Positions 53,002 to 61,482 of a stretch of DNA of 64,000 nt are shown piece by piece (position 1 is the first letter of the stretch; every line of letters starts with the position of its first letter). Under the pieces are notes generated by a model. That model saw only the letters and a list, made by a program, of their open reading frames with translations, was not told where the DNA came from and did no database searches. Source of the stretch: Coprobacter secundus. Its GTDB lineage: Bacteria > Bacteroidota > Bacteroidia > Bacteroidales > Coprobacteraceae. Where the stretch lies: positions 124,001 through 188,000 of the forward strand of contig JTDA01000005.1 of NCBI GenBank assembly GCA_000803105.1, read 5' to 3'. The translations under genes were made by a program, and so were the position numbers.

Positions 53002-55617
53002 ATGCAATGGGCGTTTATTTTGGTTATTTGTATAATTGCTATTTCGGTTATTGTAATAGCGATGGTACGAACACGCCTAAAAAACAAATCCAAAGAGCTT
53101 GCAGAAAAGCTAAACCATATATCTGCATATAGCGAGAAATCAAATTATGAGCAAGCAAGAGAGAGATTATCGGCTCTTAATGAGGGGGCGTTTATAGATA
53201 TTCCCTCAGACTTGAATAATGGCTTTTATGGCAGGGTAATCTCCGCAACGCAAGAAAAAGATTTCATCAATCATTATAAGGTACATTTCCAAGAGGCATA
53301 TTCACTTCTGAAGAAACTTGAAGCCTTTAACATCACTCCATCAGAAACCATATCCAAATTCATTAACGACTTTGGAAGAATCAACAAACTTGTAAAACAA
53401 CATAATGATGGTATTATAACCTTTCTACTTGACACGCACAGGGACTTTTTCGACCATTGCCTAAAATACCCATTAGACAAGCAACAAAGACGCTCAATTG
53501 TTTCAGAAGAGGATAATTGTTTAGTAGTCAGCAGTGCAGGTAGTGGTAAAACCTCTTCAATTGTCGGTAAGGTTAAATATCTCACCGAAATCAAGGGTAT
53601 AGCACCTGAAAGAATTTTACTTATCAGTTATACCAACAAAGCAGCAGCCGAACTAACCGAAAGAATGGCGACCAATGGATTGAAAGGTTACACATTCCAT
53701 AAGTTAGCCATTGATATTATAGGCAAAACAACAGGCACAAAACCATCGATTTGCGACAATACAGATTCATTGTTTGTTGATATATATCACAAATTATTAG
53801 ATAAATCGTCTTTCAAGAAAAATATAGTGGAATACTTTATTGATTACCAAACGAATGAAGCCGATTGGGAACAACGCAAGAATGAAAGACGAGAGCAATT
53901 ATCAGAGCAAAAGAATGTGCAGCTAAAGGCGATGTTCCCCGATATGGACGGCAGAGCCATATATGTGAGAAGTGAACAAGAACAAAAAATATGTTTTGCT
54001 TTGTCCTCGCTGGGAGTGAAATTCAGATATGAAGAACCATACGAACATCAATTAGCAGATGAGATGCACTCACAATATCGTCCCGACTTCTCAATATATT
54101 TTAAGCAAGGAGGAGTAACCAAACGCATCTATCTTGAACATTTCGGAGTTGATGAACACGGGCTTGTTCCTGCTTGGTTCGCAAAAGACAAGGGTATAAC
54201 CTACGAAGAAGCCAATCAGAAATACAATGATGGTATAACTTGGAAAAAAGCGGCTCACGAGAAATTTGGTACACAACTTTTAGTGACATCAAGTGCAGAT
54301 TTCCATTATTCTGATATTAGGGATAAACTCCGTAAACTATTAGCTGAAGCAGGTGTACCAATTCAAGAAAAGACCGATGAGGAGTTATACGATTTAGTAC
54401 TACCCAAAGGCAGCAAGCAGGAAAAGGCGTTTATACGACTTGTTGTTACTTTCGTTACATTGGTAAAATCAAGTTGTAAATCAGTTAAAGAGGTTTTGAA
54501 ACAAGCCAAAAATGCAGATGATGAACGAAGTGTGTTTATCATCAAGAATATATTTCAACCTGTATATGAACGCTACATAAATGCGTTAAGCGATAGTAAC
54601 CAAATTGATTTTACCGATGCTATTCTTCAAGCCACTGAGATATGTCGTACTTCACACCCTGTTGAATATGATTATATCATAGTGGATGAGTTTCAAGATA
54701 TTTCTGTTGACCGTTACAACTTCTTGAAAGTATTGCGAGAGGGTAATCCTCCTGCAAAGTTGTATTGTGCGGGTGATGATTGGCAGTCTATTTATCGTTT
54801 TTCGGGAAGTGATATGGCTCTATTCAATCAATTCCCCGAATATTTTGGAGCAACGGAGATAAACAAGATTGAAACTACATACAGGTTTGGAGAGCCTTTG
54901 GTTTCTTTATCGTCGAACTTTATACAACGCAATAAAGCCCAAATACAAAAGAATATCCATTCGTTCAGCTCAGAAATGAGAACCGAGTTGGAATTCTATG
55001 CTTATGATAGACGAGATTACTGCAATACGATAGGGCAACTTGTGGCTTCTATTCCATCGGATAAATCAATATTCCTATTGGGGCGTTACTCTTTTGATGA
55101 TTACTACCTCTCTTTTATGTACCAATCAATTAAAGAGGGTAATAGATTCTACTATGTGATAGGAGGACGAAAAATAGAGTTTTTAACCGTACATAAGTCA
55201 AAAGGTCTTGAAGCGGATTATGTAATACTCTTACAATGCAATAAAGATACATACGGTTTCCCATCACAGGTGAGTGACGACCCTGTGCTTAACTATGTGC
55301 TCACTAAGAGCGACCAATTCCCATACGGAGAAGAAAGAAGATTATTCTATGTTGCAATAACAAGGGCTAAGGTAAAAACGCTTGTATTATACGATAAGCG
55401 TTTCCCGTCTGTATTTGTGGATGAATTCTTGCACCCCGAAAAGGTGTCAGAAGAAAGCTATGTAAAGCACCCTAACGCCAATAAAAGATGGACAAGAAGT
55501 GCAGACCAATTTTTATTGAAACTGCACAATGAAGGTAAGAGTGTCAAATATATTGCAAACAAAATGGGTAGAAGTCAAACTTCGATTGTAATGCGATTAA
55601 ACAAACTAAACAAATAG
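53002..55617 (+). CDS. Membrane-anchored helicase IV-like SF1 helicase with inserted nuclease-like domain
   Basis: An 871-residue superfamily 1A helicase. Residues 3-22 are a membrane helix (WAFILVICIIAISVIVIAMV), which is unusual for a helicase. Walker A is in VVSSAGSGKTSSIVG (about 176), motif Ia SYTNKAAAELTERM, motif II IVDEFQDISVDRY (about 560), motif III GDDWQSIYRFSGSD (about 590), motif V TVHKSKGLEADYVILL (about 730) and motif VI RRLFYVAITRAKVKT (about 780); the motif III region resembles E. coli helicase IV. Between Ia and II, about 330-446, ALSSLGVKFRYEEPYE, SQYRPDFSIYF and IYLEHFGVDEHG form a PD-(D/E)xK/VSR-like insertion. The end (about 832-871) is a helix-turn-helix (EGKSVKYIANKMGRSQTSIV). 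A role in defence or in handling element DNA is inference. Confidence 0.85.
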   Translation: MQWAFILVICIIAISVIVIAMVRTRLKNKSKELAEKLNHISAYSEKSNYEQARERLSALNEGAFIDIPSDLNNGFYGRVISATQEKDFINHYKVHFQEAYSLLKKLEAFNITPSETISKFINDFGRINKLVKQHNDGIITFLLDTHRDFFDHCLKYPLDKQQRRSIVSEEDNCLVVSSAGSGKTSSIVGKVKYLTEIKGIAPERILLISYTNKAAAELTERMATNGLKGYTFHKLAIDIIGKTTGTKPSICDNTDSLFVDIYHKLLDKSSFKKNIVEYFIDYQTNEADWEQRKNERREQLSEQKNVQLKAMFPDMDGRAIYVRSEQEQKICFALSSLGVKFRYEEPYEHQLADEMHSQYRPDFSIYFKQGGVTKRIYLEHFGVDEHGLVPAWFAKDKGITYEEANQKYNDGITWKKAAHEKFGTQLLVTSSADFHYSDIRDKLRKLLAEAGVPIQEKTDEELYDLVLPKGSKQEKAFIRLVVTFVTLVKSSCKSVKEVLKQAKNADDERSVFIIKNIFQPVYERYINALSDSNQIDFTDAILQATEICRTSHPVEYDYIIVDEFQDISVDRYNFLKVLREGNPPAKLYCAGDDWQSIYRFSGSDMALFNQFPEYFGATEINKIETTYRFGEPLVSLSSNFIQRNKAQIQKNIHSFSSEMRTELEFYAYDRRDYCNTIGQLVASIPSDKSIFLLGRYSFDDYYLSFMYQSIKEGNRFYYVIGGRKIEFLTVHKSKGLEADYVILLQCNKDTYGFPSQVSDDPVLNYVLTKSDQFPYGEERRLFYVAITRAKVKTLVLYDKRFPSVFVDEFLHPEKVSEESYVKHPNANKRWTRSADQFLLKLHNEGKSVKYIANKMGRSQTSIVMRLNKLNK

Positions 55618-55983
55618 TCGAACTTTTTCTTTGATGTACCTTGTGTGCATCGGACTATTCTATTATTTTTGTACACAGAAACGAGTTACTTGAAAGCAAT
55701 TCAAGGCAGAACGCAGCATACGGCACAGTTGCCAAGTCATTACCTCAAAATCGGGTAATTCTTCCAAAGTCCTTTGTATAAGGCACAAACGAAAGTTTTC
55801 CAGAATTACATAAAAATCTGATTTTTGTATAAAAATATGTGTTGGAATGTTTGGTTATGGAAAGTTTATATTTTTATTGGTTATGTTGTACAGGAATATT
55901 TGTATAAAGGAGTAAGTTTATGTGTAGAATTGAAGTAATAAATGAGCCAGAAAAAGTGGGCTGGTAAGGAAGAATAAAATCTA
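55618..55983. other. Right-end region of the mobile element, no gene
   Basis: About 365 bases between the helicase and the small-RNA candidate hold no convincing gene. Small hairpins are visible (CTTGAA/TTCAAG at about 55692-55709; ATTACC/GGTAAT at about 55740-55763). CAAGTCATTACC near 55732 resembles CAAATCATTACC near 44556, a possible integrase arm site at both ends. The chromosomal junction probably lies near 55803-55820. Confidence 0.4.
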
Positions 55984-56053
55984 AAAAACAAAAAAGGTTG
56001 TCTCCCGACAACCAATCTTGTAAACCTTAAATCTAATACTATGAAAAAACATG
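55984..56053 (-). ncRNA. Small RNA candidate with own promoter and terminator
   Basis: On the minus strand a -33-like TTGC (56087-56084) and a -7 box TATATTTG (56064-56057) are separated by 19 bases. About 70 bases are then transcribed before a perfect terminator, GGTTGTC/GACAACC (55996-56013) with a 4-base loop followed by a long T tract. There is no sensible ORF on that strand. It could also be the terminator of the upstream GH95 gene with a chance promoter. The compact promoter-RNA-terminator layout resembles multi-copy small RNAs of Bacteroides. Confidence 0.55.
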
Positions 56054-56161
56054 TTGCAAATATATTATCTTACTTTGTATTGTGCAACTTTTAGTGCAAA
56101 AAAAATTATTACATTAACATTTTTTTCTGTAAAAAGTAGATTTTTATTAACTTTTTAAATG

Positions 56162-58588
56162 TTAAAGAGACAATTTTATCTCTTCTCCTTCTTTTAGAGT
56201 TACGGATATAGGAGCATTCGTTGAAAGTAACGAAGATTTACCTTTTTGTGATATTCTGATTTTGGTATTATTCTTTGAAATGAATGATGCTGGCAGCTGA
56301 ATTGAAAAGTTTCCAGCACGAGAAGCTACTAGTTTTATATTGAGCCGAGGTGTTTTGTTAAGTTCCCAATCGACGTCAACGGTAATACCACCTTGAGCTC
56401 TCAATCCTTTGAAGTAGCCTTTATTCCAATAACAGGCTGGGAGTATGTCTATATATCCGTCATGACTTTGTAAGAGCATTTCAGCAATACCGGCAGTACC
56501 TCCGAAATTACCGTCTATTTGGAATGGGGGATGTGCACAAAATAAATTAGGATAAGTACCTCCTCCTTTATAATCAATTGTTTCTCCTTTTACAGGATAT
56601 AAGAGGTTTTTAAGTAGAGTGTGAGCTTTATCGACATCTTTTATTCGTGCCCAGAAATTTATTTTCCAGGCTCTGGACCATCCAGTGCCACCGTCTCCTC
56701 GCCGATTGAGAGTTTTGCGACATGCGTTTATTAATTCTGGCGTTTTGGTTGGAGTTATTTGGTTTGCTGGATATAGTCCGTAAAGGTGGGATATATGACG
56801 ATGATGAATATCTGTTTCTTCATAATCTTCAAGCCATTCTAACAAATAACCACCTTGGGTACTTATTTGCATGGGTGGTAATTTTTGAAGGGCTATATTT
56901 ATTTGTTGACAAAACTGCGGGTCGATGCCTAATATTTGTGCGGCACTTACAGTATTTTCGAATAGCTCTCTGATGATTTGGGTATCCATAGTGGGACCCA
57001 TACATACAAATACCGATTGGCCGTTTTGTTTAAATGAATTTTCAGGTGATGATGATGGAGCTGTTACTAACCATTGATGTTTCGGTTCGGTAATCATGTT
57101 AGATAGAAAGAATTGTGATGCACCTTTGAGAACAGGATAGATATCGGCTACGTATGATGTGTCGGGGTTAAATAGGTAATGTTGCCATAAATGAGAGCAG
57201 AGCCATGCCCCTCCGGTATTTGTTGCTCCCCATGATGCGTGTTCTGCAGGTGCAGTAAAAAGCCAAGGGTTGCTTACTACGTGAGCTACCCATCCATCTG
57301 CTCCGTAAAATTCTCGGGCTGTAATTTTTCCTGAGGAAACGAGTTTTTTTGTATAGTCAATAAGCGTATTATGCAATTCTGATAGATTAGTGACTTCTGT
57401 TGGCCAATAACACATTTGGAGGTTGATGTTCAGATGATAATCTCCATTCCATGGTGTTTGTATTGTATTGGCCCAAAGTCCTTGGAGATTTAGAGGTAGG
57501 GAACCTTTGCGGGTACCGCATATCATTAAATAACGTCCAAAATGGAAATAGAGGGCATAAAGGGAAGGATCTTCTATTTTTTGATTATTTATTAGACGAA
57601 GGTCTGTCGGGATATCGGTTATTTGGGAAGTGCCCAATTGTAATTGTACTCGATTAAACTTTTTTTGGTATTTTGCTTTATGTGCTGATAATAATTTTTT
57701 ATAGTCAGTGGTTATAGACTTTTGCAGTAACTGGTTTATTTGTTCTTTATAGTGTGAATTTTCGAAGTTAGTTCCAGAGGAGATAATAATATAAGCGTCT
57801 TTAGCTTGAGTGATCGATAGAGCTTTATGTTCGGGAGTTACGTTGCCATCAGTAATTACTTGTACTTTGGTTAGGTATTTTACACCATCTTCTCCATATC
57901 CGTTATTCATTGCTCCCTCCATATAGAGATTTTTTTCTTGGATATAAGTCTTATAACGTTCGGGTCTGGCTAAGTTTAGAGAAAAAGCTAACTGATTTTT
58001 TTTATTTGAAGATAACTTGATTACTATGACATCATGTGAGTGTGAAACAAAGTATTCGCGAGTGTATTTGATTCCATGTTTAGTAAAATGTGTGTAGGCT
58101 AAAGCATCGCTCAATATAAGGCCTCTTTTATAATTAGATATTAGGGTATCTTGGTCTTTATAATTATAATTTATGTTGAGATAACCTAATGTTTGAAAAC
58201 TTCCATAAGGAGCATTTGCTCCTTCTCCTCTGTTTGTCCCTTTTCCTGCGCATTTAAAATGTGCATACATTAAATCTTGGGCTTCTTTATTTTTACCTGC
58301 CAATAATAGTTGTCGTATTTGTGGCAAATATTCGATTGCTTTGGCATTTACAGTATTTTCTTTACTTCCTGACCACAAGGATATATCGTTTAAAATAATT
58401 TTTTCGTGATATATGCCGCCGTCAGGCATGGCTCCTAATCGGCCGTTTCCTAATGGAAGAGTTTCTTCCCATATTGTTGCAGGACTTTTATACCATAATT
58501 CAAGATTTTCTTGAGTATATCCTGAATGTACAGATAATAATAGGAAAAGGAAAAATAAAAGGCTGGTTGTTGTGTCTTTTTTGTACAT
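56162..58588 (-). CDS. GH95-family alpha-L-fucosidase (or galactosidase)
   Basis: An 808-residue exported glycoside hydrolase. After a signal peptide (LLFFLFLLLSVHSGYTQ) the N-terminal beta domain starts LELWYKSPATIWEETLPLGN with GRLGAMPDGGIYHEKI, the classic GH95 opening. The alpha/alpha barrel contains GSLPLNLQGLWANTIQTPWN and GDYHLNINLQMCYWPTEVTN, also GH95-specific, and NGGT-type sequence around QIDGNFGGTAGIAEMLLQS. These enzymes invert alpha-1,2-L-fucosides, with some acting on L-galactosides. It is a single gene next to the mobile element, not part of a SusCD locus in this window, and may serve host-glycan use. All parts are present at normal length. Confidence 0.92.
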   Translation of the reverse strand: MYKKDTTTSLLFFLFLLLSVHSGYTQENLELWYKSPATIWEETLPLGNGRLGAMPDGGIYHEKIILNDISLWSGSKENTVNAKAIEYLPQIRQLLLAGKNKEAQDLMYAHFKCAGKGTNRGEGANAPYGSFQTLGYLNINYNYKDQDTLISNYKRGLILSDALAYTHFTKHGIKYTREYFVSHSHDVIVIKLSSNKKNQLAFSLNLARPERYKTYIQEKNLYMEGAMNNGYGEDGVKYLTKVQVITDGNVTPEHKALSITQAKDAYIIISSGTNFENSHYKEQINQLLQKSITTDYKKLLSAHKAKYQKKFNRVQLQLGTSQITDIPTDLRLINNQKIEDPSLYALYFHFGRYLMICGTRKGSLPLNLQGLWANTIQTPWNGDYHLNINLQMCYWPTEVTNLSELHNTLIDYTKKLVSSGKITAREFYGADGWVAHVVSNPWLFTAPAEHASWGATNTGGAWLCSHLWQHYLFNPDTSYVADIYPVLKGASQFFLSNMITEPKHQWLVTAPSSSPENSFKQNGQSVFVCMGPTMDTQIIRELFENTVSAAQILGIDPQFCQQINIALQKLPPMQISTQGGYLLEWLEDYEETDIHHRHISHLYGLYPANQITPTKTPELINACRKTLNRRGDGGTGWSRAWKINFWARIKDVDKAHTLLKNLLYPVKGETIDYKGGGTYPNLFCAHPPFQIDGNFGGTAGIAEMLLQSHDGYIDILPACYWNKGYFKGLRAQGGITVDVDWELNKTPRLNIKLVASRAGNFSIQLPASFISKNNTKIRISQKGKSSLLSTNAPISVTLKEGEEIKLSL

Positions 58589-58635
58589 GCTATTGTAATT
58601 AAATTTCTAAGTAACAGGTAAAATTATGTTATTTA

Positions 58636-58668
58636 TTTGAAATAATAAATATAAATTATGTATTTTTG
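58636..58668 (+). promoter_or_regulatory. ung promoter
   Basis: TTTG (58636-58639) and TATTTTTG (58661-58668) match the -33 and -7 elements with a 21-base gap, about 26 bases before the ung start. Confidence 0.6.
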
Positions 58669-58694
58669 TTAGAAATGCATTTTTAAAGTGTGTT

Positions 58695-59357
58695 ATGGAT
58701 GTAAGAATAGAAGACAGTTGGAAACGGCGGTTACAACCTGAATTCAATAAGCCTTATTTTGAAAAACTGGTTGCTTTTGTAAAACAGGAGTATGCGAGAT
58801 ATACGGTATATCCTCCCGGCCATTTGCTTTTTTATGCATTCGATACGTGCCCTTTTGATAAGGTAAAGGTGGTTATAATAGGACAAGACCCGTATCATGA
58901 ACCAGGGCAATATTATGGGTTATGTTTCTCCGTGTTGGATGGGGTGCCTTTTCCTCCGTCTTTAGTAAATATTTTTAAAGAAGTACAAAATGACTTAGGG
59001 AAACCTGTTCCTCGTTCTGGCAGGCTGGAACGTTGGTCGAATCAGGGAGTATTGCTTATCAATTCGATACTGACAGTAAGAGCTCATCAGGCTGGTTCCC
59101 ATCAGGGAAAAGGGTGGGAAGAGTTTACAGATGCTGTGATAAAACGAATAAATGATGAAAAAGAGAATGTCGTTTTTATGTTGTGGGGTGCATATGCCCA
59201 AAAGAAGGGGGCTTTTATAGACCGTACCCGACATTGTGTTCTTACAGCACCGCATCCTTCACCATTGTCTGCAGACAGAGGATTTTTCGGTTGTAAGCAC
59301 TTTAGTAAAGCAAATGAATATTTTAGGAGTAAAGGGTTACCAGAGATAGACTGGTAA
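58695..59357 (+). CDS. ung: Uracil-DNA glycosylase, family 1
   Basis: A 220-residue Ung that excises uracil from DNA. The catalytic water-activating motif GQDPYHEPGQYYGLCFSV (aspartate at about residue 64) and the leucine-insertion loop HPSPLSADRGFFGCKHFSKA are exact family signatures; NSILTVRAHQAGSHQGKGWE and FMLWGAYAQKKG lie between them. Length is normal. It is transcribed alone, divergent from GH95, with its own promoter-like sequence. Cytoplasmic base-excision repair function is well established for the family. Confidence 0.97.
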   Translation: MDVRIEDSWKRRLQPEFNKPYFEKLVAFVKQEYARYTVYPPGHLLFYAFDTCPFDKVKVVIIGQDPYHEPGQYYGLCFSVLDGVPFPPSLVNIFKEVQNDLGKPVPRSGRLERWSNQGVLLINSILTVRAHQAGSHQGKGWEEFTDAVIKRINDEKENVVFMLWGAYAQKKGAFIDRTRHCVLTAPHPSPLSADRGFFGCKHFSKANEYFRSKGLPEIDW

Positions 59358-59512
59358 ACTTTATATATACTTCTGTAAGGAATATTATGCATAACAGATG
59401 CATCTTGATTAAATATATAATCTTAATTCAATAATTTTTTTGAAAAAGGTGTAAATACTGTGATAAATTTATATAGATTCAATATCCAAGAAAATTTGAT
59501 ATTGAAATGATA

Positions 59513-60307
59513 TTAGTACATAATCTCATTCATGTCTGCTACAGTCGGGTTATGGATAGTCAATCCGCCATCAGCAATGATGGTTTGTCCGGTGATGTAT
59601 CGAGCATCATCTGAGGCGAGAAATGCCGCTGTTGCTGCAATGTCTTCAGGCTTGCCCAAATAGGGAAGAGCGTTATGACGAAGAAATATTTGCCGATTTT
59701 TTTCTGGCAGATTATTTAATGCTGCAGGGGTCAGAATGAGTCCGGGGGCAATAGCATTACAGCGAATATTCTTTTTTCCCATTTGAGTGGCAGTATATTG
59801 TGTAAGACTGATAATCCCGGCTTTTGAAATTCCATAGTAAGTTCCCTGATAATCTCCGGTAATACCGCTTATTGAAGCAATATTGATGATATTTCCTCCA
59901 TTTTGTCTTTCTAAAAAAGGTATAACCAGTTGGGTCAAATATGTAGCACAGCGGATATTAATGTGAAAAATTTCATCAAAATAATTTATGTCGAGGTGTT
60001 CGATATCCTTATCGAGAGTTAAGTTACTCCCTCCTATATTATTTATTAAAATATCTATTTGTCCATAGTGTTCAAAAACGGAGTTGATAAGTTGGCGGCA
60101 ACTTTCTAAATTATCGGCAGAAAAATAAATTGGAAATGTGTTTGCTCCTTTGGATGCTAAATTTTTTGCTAAAACATCAGCTTTGTCTTTTGCATAATCT
60201 GCAATTACGACATTCGCTCCTTCTGATGAGAATCTTTGAGTTATCGCTTTACCTATCCCAGATGCTGCACCGGTAATAATGGCAATTTTTTTATTTAATC
60301 GTTTCAT
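59513..60307 (-). CDS. hdhA: SDR-family oxidoreductase, probable 7-alpha-hydroxysteroid dehydrogenase
   Basis: A 264-residue classical short-chain dehydrogenase. The NAD(P) motif IITGAASGIGKAITQRF is at the start, NNIGGSN-type sequence follows, and the catalytic Ser-Tyr-Lys is in NIASISGITGDYQGTYYGIS plus KAGI. The end, ARYITGQTIIADGGLTIHNP, is the usual SDR C-terminus. By overall wording (YFDEIFHINIRCATYLTQLV, KKNIRCNAIAPGLILTPAAL) it resembles the 7-alpha-HSDH of Bacteroides, which oxidises the 7-hydroxyl of bile acids. It begins 14 bases after a choloylglycine hydrolase gene on the same strand, which strengthens a bile-acid role. A generic 3-oxoacyl-ACP-reductase-like SDR is the alternative. 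Confidence 0.65.
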   Translation of the reverse strand: MKRLNKKIAIITGAASGIGKAITQRFSSEGANVVIADYAKDKADVLAKNLASKGANTFPIYFSADNLESCRQLINSVFEHYGQIDILINNIGGSNLTLDKDIEHLDINYFDEIFHINIRCATYLTQLVIPFLERQNGGNIINIASISGITGDYQGTYYGISKAGIISLTQYTATQMGKKNIRCNAIAPGLILTPAALNNLPEKNRQIFLRHNALPYLGKPEDIAATAAFLASDDARYITGQTIIADGGLTIHNPTVADMNEIMY

Positions 60308-60321
60308 TATTGTTTAGATTG

Positions 60322-61389
60322 TTATCGAATTTGGATAATATCAACAGGTTGTTGCATTTTGGGGTCTAAAGGGTGGGACTGGTAAGATATTTTTTCAAAA
60401 TCTATATTATTTAAATTGATGCAACGTATGTTATTATTATATGAAGTTTTATAATATAACTTCTTTTGGGTCAAGTCTATGGCTGAGGTCCATTGTGTCG
60501 CACTGGGTATATTCGGAGCTTTTCCTATGGGATGTTCCACTCCGATAGGAATATCGAAATTGTTTAAAATGTGAAAGCTCTGGAAAATGGTTTCTTCAGA
60601 AGTTTTCAGTTGTGGGGCGGTGGCTTTGTAGAAAGCAATTCTGACAAAACGAGATGGGGGCGTGACGTCTCCCGGAATACCTAAAAATCCTGAACCGGCG
60701 CCAAAAGGAAATATTGTAATATCGCCTATTTTCTGGGTGGGAGCATTACCGGGGAAGAGATTGACGTAATTGTTCAAGTTTGTTATATGCCAAGGAAAAT
60801 CCGGTGCATTAGTCAACACTCCTATTTTGTTTTCATAAAAATGAGGTATACCATTTATAAATTCAAGAACAACTTGACGTCCTGAAGCCTCACCAATACG
60901 CCAGTGTACGGTGGAACCCTGTTTGTCTAAAGAGGTGATTCGTATTTGTTTTGTAGCCTCTATAACTTCGTCTATTGTAGAGAATCGAGATAATATCCAG
61001 GATACAAATTGCAAGTCGGACAAAGTTTGATTATTTTGTTGAGGGTCATATTCAGGGTATTTTCCGTAATGAGGAAAATAGAATAGGCCTGCAGACAATC
61101 CGACTTCGTTTAACCCCTCAGCAATAAATTCTTTTTGAATGATGGCTAATCCTACAACTCCGTATTTTGATTGAAATTTGAGTCCGTTTATACCTGTAGG
61201 GGTATAGGATATTTGCTCTAAGTTACGGGGGATAATCACATATTCGCTAGGAAGATAGCTGTCTCCCCATTCTATAGTACGGGCTTGTACGTAACCTCCA
61301 TCTTTTGCAAATAATGAAATGCCAGTACATGCAAAACCCGAAAAAATTCCAGCAAGAATAAGCGTGATAAAAATAAAAAATGTTCTCAT
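60322..61389 (-). CDS. Exported choloylglycine hydrolase / linear amide hydrolase
   Basis: A protein of about 355 residues of the Ntn-hydrolase CGH family, which hydrolyses conjugated bile acids or related amides. I place the start at ATG 61389, giving signal peptide FFIFITLILAGIFSGFA; cleavage exposes the catalytic cysteine in ACTGISLFAKDGG. The active-site region continues VQARTIEWGDSYLPSEYVII. Later conserved parts are EGLNEVGLSAGLFYFP, VLTNAPDFPWHITNLNNYVN and PPSRFVRIAFYKA, which carry the asparagine and arginine expected in the family. Its downstream partner is an HSDH-like SDR. The substrate could also be N-acyl amino acids or penicillin V; bile salts are favoured by context. Confidence 0.88.
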   Translation of the reverse strand: MRTFFIFITLILAGIFSGFACTGISLFAKDGGYVQARTIEWGDSYLPSEYVIIPRNLEQISYTPTGINGLKFQSKYGVVGLAIIQKEFIAEGLNEVGLSAGLFYFPHYGKYPEYDPQQNNQTLSDLQFVSWILSRFSTIDEVIEATKQIRITSLDKQGSTVHWRIGEASGRQVVLEFINGIPHFYENKIGVLTNAPDFPWHITNLNNYVNLFPGNAPTQKIGDITIFPFGAGSGFLGIPGDVTPPSRFVRIAFYKATAPQLKTSEETIFQSFHILNNFDIPIGVEHPIGKAPNIPSATQWTSAIDLTQKKLYYKTSYNNNIRCINLNNIDFEKISYQSHPLDPKMQQPVDIIQIR

Positions 61390-61482
61390 ACTAATGTGTG
61401 TTAAGTTGAAACTATAGTATGAGAACAAGTAAGAACCTTTTATGTTTATGCAAATGTTTTGTTTTTTGATTTTTGAGCCATA

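Larger units (their letters stand above)
44400..55815. mobile_element. Integrated mobilizable element (integrase to helicase cargo); ends approximate
   Basis: A continuous block lies between the flavin reductase gene and the GH95 gene. It has tyrosine integrase, excision/replication-type genes, a primase, a MobV relaxase, palindrome-rich DNA before mob, and cargo. The integrase, primase and mob genes are visibly richer in G+C than the chromosome, while the cargo blocks are A/T-rich, so it is a mosaic. No conjugation (tra/T4SS) genes are present, so it must borrow transfer machinery. Ends were not proven: AATTACACAAAAT occurs in tandem at 44396-44419 and AATTACATAAAAAT at about 55803-55817, which is an imperfect candidate attL/attR pair. 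Confidence 0.85.

Noticed and set aside
44396..55817. AATTACACAAAA / AATTACATAAAA as proven attL/attR
   Set aside because: The match is imperfect and lies in A/T-rich DNA where chance similarity is common; kept only as a candidate.
55909..55965. Tiny ORF (about 15 codons) with a GGAG before its ATG at the right end of the element
   Set aside because: Too short to support as a gene, and it lies across the likely element junction with no conserved feature.
56041..56094. Plus-strand 17-codon ORF that could be a leader peptide
   Set aside because: It overlaps the minus-strand promoter and RNA unit, no gene follows on the plus strand for several kilobases, and the reverse-strand reading explains the sequence better.
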